This document shows positions 53,672-64,000 of a DNA stretch of 64,000 nucleotides, one piece after another (position 1 is the first letter of the stretch; every line of letters begins with the position of its first letter). Position numbers and translations under genes: made by a program. The stretch comes from Ampelomyces quisqualis (Eukaryota; Ascomycota; Dothideomycetes; Pleosporales; Phaeosphaeriaceae): positions 1,364,001-1,428,000 of the forward strand of contig JAGTXZ010000003.1 in NCBI GenBank assembly GCA_018398575.1, in the 5' to 3' direction. The notes under the pieces were generated by a model. It made no database searches and was not told the DNA's origin. It saw only the letters and a program-made list of their open reading frames with translations.

Positions 53672-55090
53672 CTAACAGAAAGCTTGAATGCCTGTTATCG
53701 CGCGGCCAAGGATCAACGCTATTGCACGTTAGCCGCCATCAAGGTACGACAAGGTGCAAAGGTACCGTGGATGTCACTTTGACCTTCGTAGGTCTGCGTG
53801 ACGAAGAGGTTGGCCACGTGCCTCCCGATACCATACTCGTCCGAGACTGCGTTTCCACCAAACACTTCCTGGAGACTAGAGCTAGTCAGCAAACGTTTGC
53901 ACGGGTTGGACTCCTCTCATTCACATTCGAGCGTTGACTAGTGCTCTGTCGCAGTTCTGCCTCTTGATCATCGAAATCATCTCTGGAGCAGCCTTGCCTT
54001 CGTCCTTCAGCCTGCCGACCTGAACAGCAGCAAGTATTCCGAAAGACGCATCAGTGGTAGCATCAGCCAGCTTCTTCTGCACTAGCTGGTACTTTGCTAT
54101 CGGGTTGCCCTTGAACTGTTTCCTGTCCAAAGCATACTCCCGTGTACGCGAGATGCAGTCTTCCAGCGCGCCCATGGTTCCCCACGCAATGCCGTATCTT
54201 GCAGAATTCAGGCAGCTGAAAGGCCCCTTGAGACCTACAATATCGGGGAACATGTTGGCTTCGGAGACCGGGCAGTTGTCTAACTGTATCATGCCGGTGA
54301 GGGAAGCTCTCAGCCCGTTCTTGTGTTTGATTGCGGGCGTTTCGAGGGTTCCTGGTGGGCACTGGTCTCGCTCAATGATAAACCCGCGGATTTTGCCATC
54401 AAGCTTGGCCCATACAAGGAGGATATCAGCAATGGGTGAGTTGGTAATCCAAGTTTTGGAGCCAGAGAGGGAGTAGTATCCTGTCTTTGTCGGATGAGGC
54501 TTCGCTGTTGTTTCCATTGAGCCTGGGTCCGATCCATGGTTTGGCTCGGTCAAGCCGAAACAGCCCAACAGTTCACCCTTTGCCATTCTCGGCAGCAGAC
54601 GCTCCTTGAGCTCCTCAGTTCCGAACTCCTCAATGCCACCCATGGCAAGTGAGCTCTGCACCGAATATCCGGATCGGTAGCCAGAGTCCACTCTCTCCAC
54701 AGCTCGCGTGATCAGCCCAGCCGCTACACTACTAACGCCCGCGCAGTCATAACCCTGTATGGATGCCCCAAGAAGACCCAGCTCACCCATCTCCCCGATG
54801 ATCTTGCGGTCGAAATTCTCATTGCGATATGCCTCTGTCCTTTATGTGAGAAGAGTGATGTCGTGCTAAGCAGCATCGTACATACCGAGTACTCTTGGCA
54901 GCATTCGCTCTTGACAATATGCCTCTGCTGTTTCTGATATAGCTGATTCCTCCTCAGTGAAAAGGCTCTTGGCGTTTAATGGGTCTGTCCAGTCGAATGA
55001 TACAGGTGTGTGCATGGAACGCTTTCCGATGACGGAACGAGCGGAGACATTCAGTTGCCCCGCGGCATGTCTGCATAGTGGTCGGAACAT
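53672..55090 (-). CDS. Glutaryl-CoA dehydrogenase, mitochondrial
   Basis: This FAD enzyme oxidises and decarboxylates glutaryl-CoA to crotonyl-CoA in lysine and tryptophan breakdown. Four exons (55090-54886, 54834-53925, 53875-53766, 53718-53672) give 423 residues. A mitochondrial presequence (MFRPLCRHAAGQLNVSARSV) is followed by acyl-CoA dehydrogenase blocks: FGLTEPNHGSDPGSMET, YSLSGSKTWITNSPIADI, and LNSARYGIAWGTMGA. An ORF view ends at NARM with a stop, which suggests truncation. Two further small exons restore the C-terminus: ILQEVFGGNAVSDEYGIGRH, the catalytic-Glu segment TQTYEGQSDIH, and ALILGRAITGIQAFC. The gene is thus complete. Confidence 0.95.
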
Positions 55091-55590
55091 TCTCGATGCA
55101 GTTGTCGTTTGGGGATTCCAAGGTCGACAGGAATGTTACAATCGAGAGACATGTATGGTTGATCTCAAGCGCACAAAAGGAGTGCAGCCATTCATTGGGT
55201 AATCATGGCCTCGGAAAACCCCACGTCCAATGAACCGCGGCACGGAAATGCTCCGGGGCCGTGGGCGAGCAAGCATCATCACATTTGACATCGGCATGGT
55301 GACTGGGACTTGGTAGGTGGGTGCGAGTTTACTTCTTAGACAGACTACTCCGTACTTGCGTAGCGTAACGTGAGTGAAACACGTTGCTTGCGATACTTGT
55401 ATTGTATGTACTGTGGTGCATCCGTAAGGCAAAAGTATTGTCCTAAATGGATCGTTAGCGCAGCAAGGTGTGTAGATGGTATGGTAAGGGCGCGAATCCC
55501 TGCACGCGTCGGGACGTGACGTGCGCGACGGTGCTGCCTGCAACCATCCCAGCATTCGCTACTCCATACTCCGTCCCAAGACTGATCAAA
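55091..55590. promoter_or_regulatory. Divergent promoter, glutaryl-CoA dehydrogenase and FEN1
   Basis: These 500 bp separate the two start codons. No clear core element was found. A sequence at about 55455-55500 resembles tRNA A and B boxes but was rejected as too short. Confidence 0.4.
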
Positions 55591-56925
55591 ATGGGCATCA
55601 AACATTTGCATCAGCTCATCCAAGAGCATGCGCCGGCTGCAGTGAAGCAGGGCGAGATCAAGAACCAGTTCGGTCGGAAGGTCGCCATCGTAGGTGGAAT
55701 GCATCTCCAGCGTACCAAGTCGCTCGCTAACTCTTGCAGGACGCGTATGTGTGCTCGTCCGCACGTCCGGCGGCGCATTGCTAATTCCTCGTAGATCTAT
55801 GAGCATCTACTCATTCCTCATCGCCGTGCGCTCCGATGGCCAGCAGCTCATGTCTGACACTGGCGAAACCACCTCGCATCTTATGGGCCTCTTCTACCGC
55901 ACCCTCCGCATGGTCGAAAACGGCATCAAGCCCCTCTACGTCTTCGACGGCGCACCCCCGAAGCTCAAATCCGGCGAACTTGCAAAGCGTTTCCAGCGCA
56001 AGTCAGAGGCTCACGCGGCAGCCGAGGAAGCAAAGGAGACGGGCACAGCAGAAGACGTCGAGAAGTTCTCGCGGCGAACAGTCAGGGTGACGAGAGAGCA
56101 CAACGAGGAGTGTCAGAGGTTGCTGAAGCTCATGGGCATCCCGTACATCATTGCGCCTACCGAGGCAGAGGCACAATGTGCAGAGCTGGCAAGGGGCGGC
56201 AAGGTCTATGCTGCCGCAAGTGAAGATATGGACACGCTTACATTCAACACGCCCATTTTGCTCAGGCATCTGACCTTCAGCGAGCAGCGCAAGGAGCCCA
56301 TCTTGGAAATACACCTGGACAAGGTCCTCGAGGGCTTGGGCATGGAGCGGAATCAGGTCAGAACAACCACAGCTCGGAACCACGACTAGACGCTGACAAC
56401 AGACAGTTCATCGACCTATGCATCCTCCTTGGCTGCGACTACCTCGATCCCATCAAGGGCATCGGCCCCTCCACCGCCCTCAAGCTCATCCGCGACCACA
56501 AACATCTCGAAGGCGTAGTCGAGCACATCAAGAACGACCAGAAGAAACTCGCTCTCCCCGAAGACTGGCCCTTCGCCGACGCGCGTCTCCTCTTCCTCCA
56601 ACCAGACGTCCGCTCCTCCGAAGACCCAGAGTGCGACTTCAAGTGGGAAGCACCAGACATTGAGGGTCTCGTCAAGTTCCTAGTCGAAGAAAAGCACTTC
56701 AACGAAGACAGAGTGCGGAACGGTGCGGCAAAGTTGCAGAAGAACATGAAGTCGGCACAACAAAGTCGGCTTGAGGGCTTCTTCAAGCCCATTGAAAAGA
56801 CGGCCGAGGAGAAGGCGAGCTTGAAGCGCAAGGCCGACGACAAATTGAACGAGAAAAAGAAGAAACAAAAGGAAGATGCCAAGGCGAAGAAGCAGGCCAA
56901 GGCTAAGCCGAGGACTGCTGCTTGA
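55591..56925 (+). CDS. FEN1: Flap endonuclease 1 (FEN1/Rad27)
   Basis: FEN1 removes 5' flaps in Okazaki-fragment maturation and base-excision repair. Four exons give 394 residues: 55591-55689, 55740-55744, 55795-56356 and 56407-56925. Exon 2 is a 5-nt microexon, GACGC, between a CAG acceptor and a GTATGT donor; it codes Asp34 and two bases of Ala35, and Asp34 is a metal-binding residue of the active site. Other catalytic positions are Asp86 (YVFDGAPP), the Glu pair in APTEAEAQCA, the Asp pair in ASEDMD and Asp in LLGCDYLDPIKGIG. A PCNA-binding PIP box (QSRLEGFF) and a Lys-rich tail finish the protein. Without the microexon, or with either flanking intron retained, the N-domain is destroyed. 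Confidence 0.97.
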
Positions 56926-57350
56926 GCTGTGTACTGGAACAGTGGAGAAATTCGACCCAAAAACATGTGCATCAAGGCGTTGAGGGAGTTTTCTGGCGTT
57001 TGGAGGATATCCACGGCCATGGATCAGGGCTCTGTGTTGCACACAAGATGTGCGGAAGTCATTACGGGTTGAATCCGGTCCACCACGTTGCGAAGTTTCT
57101 CGCTAATATATAACTTGGACGCGCCATAGCAATGCACAGATCAAACATGCTCACATCCTTTTTTTAGTCTTCTCACGGAACCGCCATAATACATGTTTCA
57201 GTCTTGTGCCGCATCTGTGAGCACGTGAAAACTGCGACTTGAATCTATATCTTTGTCGCACAATCGCCCATGAGTGTGCGCCGCCAGATACTCGACAGGA
57301 ACTTTTCGCTAATACAAAGTCCTGGTCAACAACCAACCTAATCAAGGCGC
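56926..57350. other. Convergent intergenic region
   Basis: This stretch contains the 3' ends of the FEN1 gene and the AP-1 beta gene. I see no gene in it. Confidence 0.45.
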
Positions 57351-59868
57351 TTAAAACAAATCGAGCAAGTCCTGATTGCTCTTCTTGCTTGCCTCGCCAC
57401 CCATCTGTTGCTGTGGTGGTGGAGGTGGATTACTCTGCATCGACATGTCCGCGAACCCGTTCATTATGTCGTCGTTGCTCATCTGAGTAGCCGTCGGAGG
57501 TGCGCCTCCTCCGTCTCCGAATAATCCTAACAGATCGTCCATATTGGACTGCGGTTGTGCTGGGGCGTTGCTGGATGGTGATGCGACCCGTTGCGGTGTG
57601 CCTGCCAAGCCCTCCAGACCAGATTCACCTGAGTTGGGTGCTTTCTGCATTGATGCTGGTGCTGAACCATCGAAGTCAATGTCAAGTAGGTTCTCCACGT
57701 TTGTAGTAGGTGCTGCTTTGCCACCGACAGCTGCTGCGGCTGCAATTGGGTTTTCTCTGGCTTCTTGCTCCTGTTCTTCAATGGCAGCTCGTTGCATAGC
57801 CTCTGCGCCGAAGCGTCCTTGTCCCAAGAATGCCTCAGGAGGCTTGTGGTAGACGGAAGCCAGCGTCGACAATTCGGCGAGAAGCGTCTCCAGAAGTTGA
57901 GGGGGCAGTGACCGGATGGTTGTTGTGATAGGAGGCTTGTCGGAAAGTACAATGCTCTGGAAGAAAGTCAGACTTAACCCCCATCCAATACTGACAAACA
58001 TACCTTGGCGACTTCGGGGTCGCTCGATAACAATCGCCAGTAGACATAAGCCCGATCTCGAATATCAGGATTGTCATTCTCGGCGGTTGCGGCCTGGAGG
58101 ACCTTCGTTACGAGACCTTGTGCCTGATCTGGCTTCTTGAGAAACAGCTTGACGACAGCGGTCAGGATCTGAAGCTGTGTCTAATTCATGTGAGCCAAAA
58201 TACATTCCACAAGGGCGATTTCAAACATACCTGCGTGAATTCCTCTGCAAAGGTATCGACAAAGTTGCCAAGTATCTCCCCAGCATTGTTGATCTTCTCG
58301 GCGTACTCTCCCACAATCCATATCAGGGATGCTCTTGCATTGGGCTCATCGAGTTCGTCAATACATTCGCAGAGCGTTGGTATTATGCCTTCGTATCCTG
58401 GGTATTTGCGGAAGATGTCCTTGATGACCACGACGGCTTCTTGGACCACGTAGTTGACTTTAGTGTTGATGAGGTCCAGTAAAGTGTTGACGCATTTTTC
58501 ACTGGCGCTCTCGATCTTGATAGCAACCTGACCAATAGCCTTGACGGCCCGCCGTACGAAATCCATGTCTACTTCCATAGCATACTCTTTCAATTCTGCG
58601 AGCAGTTGATCTACATTTTTGTCGTTTGCTATGCGTACCATGATCTCAAGCTTCTGCATCTTGAGATACGGAGGATCGTTGTATTTGCAGAAAAACACGC
58701 GCATCTCCTTGCTGAGGATATCCGTCTGCTTTTGCAGAAGAAGGTCAATGTTTCGTAAGGCGACATACTGTACTTCTGGCGCTGATGATACGAGGGTTAC
58801 TGACATACATTAGCAGAAGCACGGAACATGTTCAAGCATATATAGTTACCTAGTGGAGGAGCCATTTTCTTCGTGTACGACTTGGTCAATTCCGGAGAGA
58901 TATATCGCATGTGTAAAAAGACCACCTTAACTGCAGCGAGGACGACACTGGGATTGACGTGTTGAAATTGCGGCACAACCCTTTCACATATGTGCTCTGC
59001 CTCCTTGACGTCTGATGCTTTATAGTCTGCCAATGTCGTGAGAAGAGTGACTCGGCCCCATTCTGTGCATTCATTCAATGCAAGAAGCATCTTCTTGAGC
59101 GTGGTGGAAGTAATAGCAAGGGCTCTCGTCTCGGGCAATGTCTCTTGTATCTCTACCAGGGCTGTAACGGAATTTGCGACAACCATTGGGTTGGGATCGC
59201 CGACAAGCTCTTGGAGCTGCTCGATGAAGCCGTTTTCGATAGCCATTGCAGGCGCTAGATCGAACAGCTTAGCCACGCAGAGTGCAGCTGTCTTGCGTAC
59301 GTATGGCGACTCGTCCCTCAATGTTTTCCGCAGTGGTTCTTCCATGTAATCTACCATTTTGTCTACCCGAATGCAGCCCATTGTTCGTATAGCTAGCGCT
59401 CGTATGAGGGGGTTGGGGTCTTCGGAATCTTGCACGAATGTATTTACGGCAAGGATGCATAAGTCGGGATGCGATTTGGCGTAATTCCTGTCATTATTAG
59501 TGTCCATATGACTGAATTAGCCAGGCCGCTTACATGAGGTACAGATACACCAGCTTCTTCTGATCCAAGTCAGCCGTAGCAATGTTCTTGAGCACATCAG
59601 GAAACAGCGCAGACACATCCTTGCCCAGGGTCATGGACATGATGGTCTTCTGAATCGCCTCTTTTCTGCGGAAGTCTCAGTATTGTCGCAATATCACACT
59701 TTTAGAGGGCAGCATACCGTTCGTAGGCATACTGAGAACTACGGGTCACGTCAGTCTTGGTCCAAGTGCATACTTTCAGGTGTGCTCATACACCAGTCCT
59801 GCCCGCAATTCGAACGTCTCTCCTTTCCTTGGCGCCGCAAACGCCCCTCTTATTCTGTTGACAGCCAT
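57351..59868 (-). CDS. AP-1 clathrin adaptor beta subunit (beta-adaptin, Apl2 type)
   Basis: This large subunit of the AP-1 complex links clathrin to cargo at the trans-Golgi network and endosomes. Seven exons (59868-59792, 59738-59718, 59665-59534, 59487-58850, 58799-58231, 58180-58004, 57956-57351) give 739 residues. Exon 2 is only 21 nt. The adaptin trunk begins MAVNRIRGAFAAPRKGETFE and contains IMSMTLGKDVSALFPDVLKN, LVYLYLMNYAKSHPDLCILA and RTMGCIRVDKMVDYMEEPL. The hinge is Ala/Pro/Gln-rich and has clathrin-box-like DLLGLF and a final DLLDLF. A C-terminal ear domain is absent, as in fungal AP-1 beta subunits of this length. The trunk sequence fits AP-1 rather than AP-2. Confidence 0.96.
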
Positions 59869-60159
59869 GCTATCACCAACAGTGCGGAGAGCAACACTGC
59901 GCCTCAACCCCTCCCACGTCGTGGTCGTTGGTGGTGGCCTGTCAGTGGCGCGATAGTTTCGGGGGGTTCTGTGCAAGACAGGATTGACAGCAGAGGCTCT
60001 CGAGGTTGGTGAAGGTGTGGACGTCGGGGTATTGGGAGGTGAAGCCTGTGGTGAATGGAGTTGGCGGTACTCCGTACATCAACGATGAGGTCCGTGCGAG
60101 CGCCGCATCTCAACGGGCCTCTCAGACAAAACACCATCCACAAGCAACAATAATCAAAC

Positions 60160-60355
60160 ATGGTGAGTGAAGCCATGTGCACATGTCGCGTTGTATTGAC
60201 TTTCTTGCAAGCCCTCAAACTTGCCCAATCTTCGACGCCTGTTCGTTGAAGCCCGTACCGATGCCGAAGAGAGCGCCTACTCAAGAAATGCTGTACGTCT
60301 GCACTGGCACATCTACGTTTCGAAGGCAACTGATCATCTGTTCGAAGTTTTATAA
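60160..60355 (+). CDS. Possible tiny spliced gene, 48 residues
   Basis: An ATG at 60160-60162 is followed at once by GTGAGT, and a CAAG acceptor at 60211 opens a 144-base exon ending in TAA at 60355. The product would be MPSNLPNLRRLFVEARTDAE followed by ESAYSRNAVRLHWHIYVSKA and a short end. The intron is 49 bases with a plausible TTGAC branch site. An ATG-only first exon is common in fungal genes. I do not recognise the product. It starts head-to-head with the AP-1 beta gene. It may also be the start of a longer gene whose later exons I cannot see. Confidence 0.3.
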
Positions 60356-60881
60356 TCTCGCCATATTCATGTCCTCTATCGCCGTGTTCAGTCTGGTAGC
60401 TCAGCGCATGGCGAACGGCAAAGTTGTCAATTGATATACTACCCGGCCCCACCTATGCACTTCATGACTACTGAGCGAGGCACCAGACAGCGCCAACAGC
60501 ATTCTTGATATGGAATCACTACATCTCTTTGCCTGAAACAATCCTTCCTGGGTCCAATAACTCAAAAATGGGGCCATCATGCCAACTACAGGAGGCCCCG
60601 GGGCCGGCGCTTACGCTTGGGAACTGCAGTACGCGCCTTCATCAGCTTATGAGAACCCAAATAATGACATGTCACAGTCACTGCAGCGATCCTAGTCTGG
60701 GGAATTCGAAACGTGAACGAAAATCCCTTGTGTGGCACAGCAGCAGCATTTGGTCCACATGAGAGCGGAAGGAACCCATTATCTCTACTTGACATATTCT
60801 CTGGACTCTTACTTCAAGGCCGATAACATTTGATTTACATTTGAATATATTCGATCCTGCTGCGCACTTGTGGATTCAAAC
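60356..60881. other. Intergenic; upstream of the DUF3176 gene
   Basis: About 525 bp without a supportable gene. Confidence 0.4.
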
Positions 60882-62808
60882 ATGATTCCAAAGACGTGGA
60901 ACTTCAAAAAATGGAAACAATCCCGGACAATTGACATCCAAACCCCTCCCGCGCACCCGAGCAGTACAGCAGCATCAAGTCATCAACCTGACCACCAAAC
61001 ACCCAAACCTCATAGTCGAGTGTCAACAACAGTGTACGATCGCATTGCTACTGATTGGTGGTGGTGGGAACTTGCGAGCTGGCTCGTCAGCTTCTCCTGT
61101 GTTACAGCCATCTTGGCACTGTTGCTACACTACAACGGCAGGAAGCAACCCAGTCACGTGACCAGAGGTATCACGCTGAATGCTTTCATTGCCATCTTTT
61201 CAGCAATCGCAAAGGCTGCTATGATACTTCCAGTGTCAGAAGCTATTGGTCAACTGAAGTGGATCTGGGTCCAAAAGGAAAGAAAGCTGTTCGATGTCCT
61301 TGCGTTTGACAACGCAAGTCGAGGACCTTTAGGCTCATTGATGCTACTGGGCACAACCAAGTACAAGTAAGTGAACACGGCTCTGCTACGTCATGTGACA
61401 GGTCTTTCCCACTCCCTGGGTCGAATAGCGCTTACAGACCCACAGGGAGCTAGTTTCCCTCGGCGCAGCAATAACGGTGTTAGCCTTGACCTTTGAACCA
61501 TTCTTCCAGCAAAGCGTGTCCTATCCAAGTCGCGAAATCAGCAACAAATACGGCACAATAAATATCGCCACTTCATATTCTCCCATCAATGATGTGAACT
61601 ATGTTGTAGCCACAGATGTTCGCTGGGAGGGTGTCACCAACGGCAAGGCCATACGAATTGCAGCACTGGAAGTCGCAAATGCGATATCCGCTAGAAACGA
61701 GCCGGTCAGATCGGCGCCTTTCGTTTGTCCTACCAGCCGTTGCACGTGGAGTGCTTATTCTTCCTTGGGCGTTTGCCACAGATGTCAGGATGTATCACGC
61801 CTGCTCAAACCCATCAGTCAGGGAAAAAAGTTCGGCATCCCTGGCAACGCCGGGGCCATCAGCAACCCAAATGGTTATCATCTCAATCACACAATGATGA
61901 CTGGATTTTCGGGTCTTTGGGATACGAATGCAATGAGCCTGTCGACGTTGATCGTTGGTGATCGAGCTAGTCTTCTGGGCGACGGTGTATACTGGAACTC
62001 GACCTGTTTTCAAAAGGCTCCTCAGGTCCTTCTTGACTTTTATGTAGGCTTTGTGCCTGGTGGCGATCATGGACTTCTTCGCAATGTAACACCAGTCCTG
62101 TCGGAATGCATATTTCAGTGGTGTGTGAGAACATTCGAAGCCTCCTACCAAAACGGCCGTCTTGACGAAAGAGTACTATCAACCTACCTGCCACCGGAAA
62201 CAGAAGTAGCTTCTACGACACCTGCATCAATGCTACTGAGTTCAGCTCCCAATGACCCATTTGTCATGGTGGCAGGCGATAAAATGTTCGGTGTTGAAGC
62301 AAACACGACGAGACGCCTGAGGAACTCGCTCAACGCAAACATGCCTGTGTACTTGACCAACGGTAGTCTCGATACCACCGGACAGTTTCCTGGAAGATGG
62401 AATTTTGTGCAAAACACTCCTTACGACGTCAACGGGGTCTTAGGCTCGATGGCGGACGCCATAACGAATCATATGCGCTCCTCGGCAAACAATGGCACGG
62501 AGCAATTTTTCGGAGAAGCATGGAATACAGAGACATTCGTACAAACTCAATGGCTTTGGGTTTTGCTACCAGTCATGTTACTCTTGGACTCCCTTGTTCT
62601 TATCTCTGCTACAATCATCCGGAGCCGGAAGGAACAGGTGCCATCGTGGAAATCCTCTATTTTAGCGGCACTGCTGCATGGTTTGACCGAAGATGCTCGT
62701 GGCCATTTCATTTCAGACGCCACACAAAGCGAGGTAGAGGCACTATCTCGTAAAGTAACGATCAAAATGTCACCGGATCGAAGACTAGTGCCCCTAGAGT
62801 CACCGTGA
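60882..62808 (+). CDS. DUF3176 fungal membrane protein
   Basis: This belongs to a fungus-specific membrane-protein family (DUF3176) of unknown function that is often expanded in Pezizomycotina. Two exons (60882-61366, 61446-62808) give 615 residues. The DUF3176 block is clear: DWWWWELASWLVSFSCVTAI, GITLNAFIAIFSAIAKAAMI and LPVSEAIGQLKWIWVQ, then FDNASRGPLGSL. After the intron comes LVSLGAAITVLALTFEPFFQ followed by QSVSYPSR. A large region between the third and fourth membrane spans has many Asn-X-Ser/Thr sites and Cys pairs (FVCPTSRCTWSAYSSLGVCH), so it is probably extracellular. The last span is LLPVMLLLDSLVLISATII, with a short cytoplasmic tail. Confidence 0.92.
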
Positions 62809-64000
62809 CGACTTCACGAGACGTTTTGCGGCCGCGCTAGAGATGGAAATTTATGTCTGACTCATCTGTCTCATCAGGCCAATCAGCCATTATTAAATCG
62901 GTAACCATACAATCAGCTCCACATAAGCTATAAGAGAGCCGTACCTGGTCATGGTCTACCGATGACTTCGTGTTCCGGAATTCGCCATGCAGTCAGTCCT
63001 CTATTATGCAATCGCAACTTGAATAATTTTCTCCGGAAATATGGCTCCAGATCTTGGAAAAAGCGTCCATCCAAGAAGTAAAACATTCGTGGAACTCGGT
63101 ACGTACTTCTTGTCAAGTTCGAGGATCTGTTGAGGGCCTCTTTATGATCAGACACATGCCCCAGTCCGCGTTATCACTTGACTTCCACGCTGCGATCTTT
63201 TTACCGGTGTCTCGAGATGGCCTGAGGTTGTTTTGATGGTGCAGCTCGTTACGTCGCCAGAAAGCGTCGCCCCCGACAAACGCCATGCGACGTTCGCTCC
63301 TCCACTGGAGCTCACAGCTGGCGCAGAGTCCAGGAACATTGAGGACCTGAAAGTGAGGAGCATACTACCAAAGGCGCGACGGACAGAGGCAACAGTGTGT
63401 GGGTATGTACCTGTGGAAACTACACTTCCGGCTGCTGCTCAGTAGAGCTTGCTATAAACCTTGAGTGGAATGAACAACGCAAACGCTGGGTTTAGGGATT
63501 TGATTGGAGGAGACTGGTCAGCACATTTTACCCGACAAAGATGGAAGCCAGAAAGAACAAATCATGTCAGACTGTCCGCAAGTGTCAACGCGGATAGATA
63601 AGACGTCACCACACACACAGACGGAGGCAAACTTCCTCGTAACAGTGTTTTGGCATTTCCGAATGACGGGTAATCAAACAGGAAGGAGGCATGATGGATG
63701 ATACTCCTCGGCGCTGTGCCAAGTTCTAGATCATTTCGCCTCGAGCTCGGCGCTTGTTCCACGTTCGGAACTTGACACAAGCTCGCTACACACCTGCAGC
63801 CTCATTCGATTCCTGAGACATCCAAGTTTCATTGCTGTCTATAATCACTCCTTACTGACTATTGCTAAAAGTTGATGGCACAACAAAATGGAAAGTGGTC
63901 CTGTTGAATTCGAGGCGACTCGGAAAAGACGACAGGCCCTTCGAAATATTTTTACATTTCATGAACCTTTATAGTACATTCAAAGCGCCAGAGAAGATAA
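62809..64000. other. Right edge, no gene seen
   Basis: The last 1.2 kb hold only short open frames without recognisable homology. An upstream part of a gene beyond the window edge cannot be excluded. Confidence 0.4.

Noticed and set aside
55455..55505. Possible tRNA: TAGCGCAGCAAGG resembles an A box and GCGCGAATCC a B box
   Set aside because: The spacing between the two boxes is about ten bases too short for a tRNA and no acceptor or anticodon stems form.

Overview
This window is nuclear DNA of a filamentous ascomycete (Pezizomycotina), most likely a Dothideomycete; the class-level guess is inference. Evidence: genes on both strands with mostly ~45-70 bp introns (GT-AG, branch sites such as CTAAC/CTGAC), no operons, compact spacing, and a core set of eukaryotic housekeeping genes. 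I assembled the spliced models by hand: each junction was chosen so that the reading frame closes and the protein matches its family. No tRNA, rRNA or CRISPR was seen.

Layout. 1-1.1 kb: 3' end of cytoplasmic asparaginyl-tRNA synthetase. 2.4-15.6 kb, all minus strand: an Rco1-like double-PHD protein (Rpd3S-type), an EBP1/Cdb4-type pseudo-aminopeptidase, a secreted EEP-fold phosphodiesterase, an SNF5/Sfh1 remodeller subunit and the Golgi protein Vps74. 16.0-17.9 kb: a head-to-head pair, mitochondrial acyl carrier protein and the 23-kDa (TYKY) subunit of complex I. 18.2-25.4 kb: SURF6/Rrp14, two unrecognised proteins and a predicted secreted protein. 25.9-35.8 kb, minus strand: a MIT-domain protein, COP9 signalosome subunit 3 and a single Mad3/BUB1-type checkpoint kinase.

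36-42 kb is the accessory part: an alcohol-dehydrogenase relic, a 349-bp inverted-repeat element with a 9-bp target duplication (a MULE-type MITE), nested inverted repeats, a 26-bp tandem repeat and a small secreted cysteine-containing protein. After it come a nine-exon GABA/choline-type permease, a 79-residue conserved protein, trehalose-6-phosphate phosphatase (TPS2), a non-canonical poly(A) polymerase, a Ubc4/5-type E2, glutaryl-CoA dehydrogenase, the flap endonuclease FEN1/Rad27, the AP-1 beta adaptin and a DUF3176 membrane protein.

The most notable observations are the MITE with its intact target duplication, a 5-nt microexon that carries the catalytic Asp34 of FEN1, an 8-nt terminal microexon in the acyl carrier protein gene, three GC-AG introns (two in the permease, one in TPS2), two stop-free 3n introns that look like coding sequence, and an undivided MadBub gene with two KEN boxes and a kinase domain.
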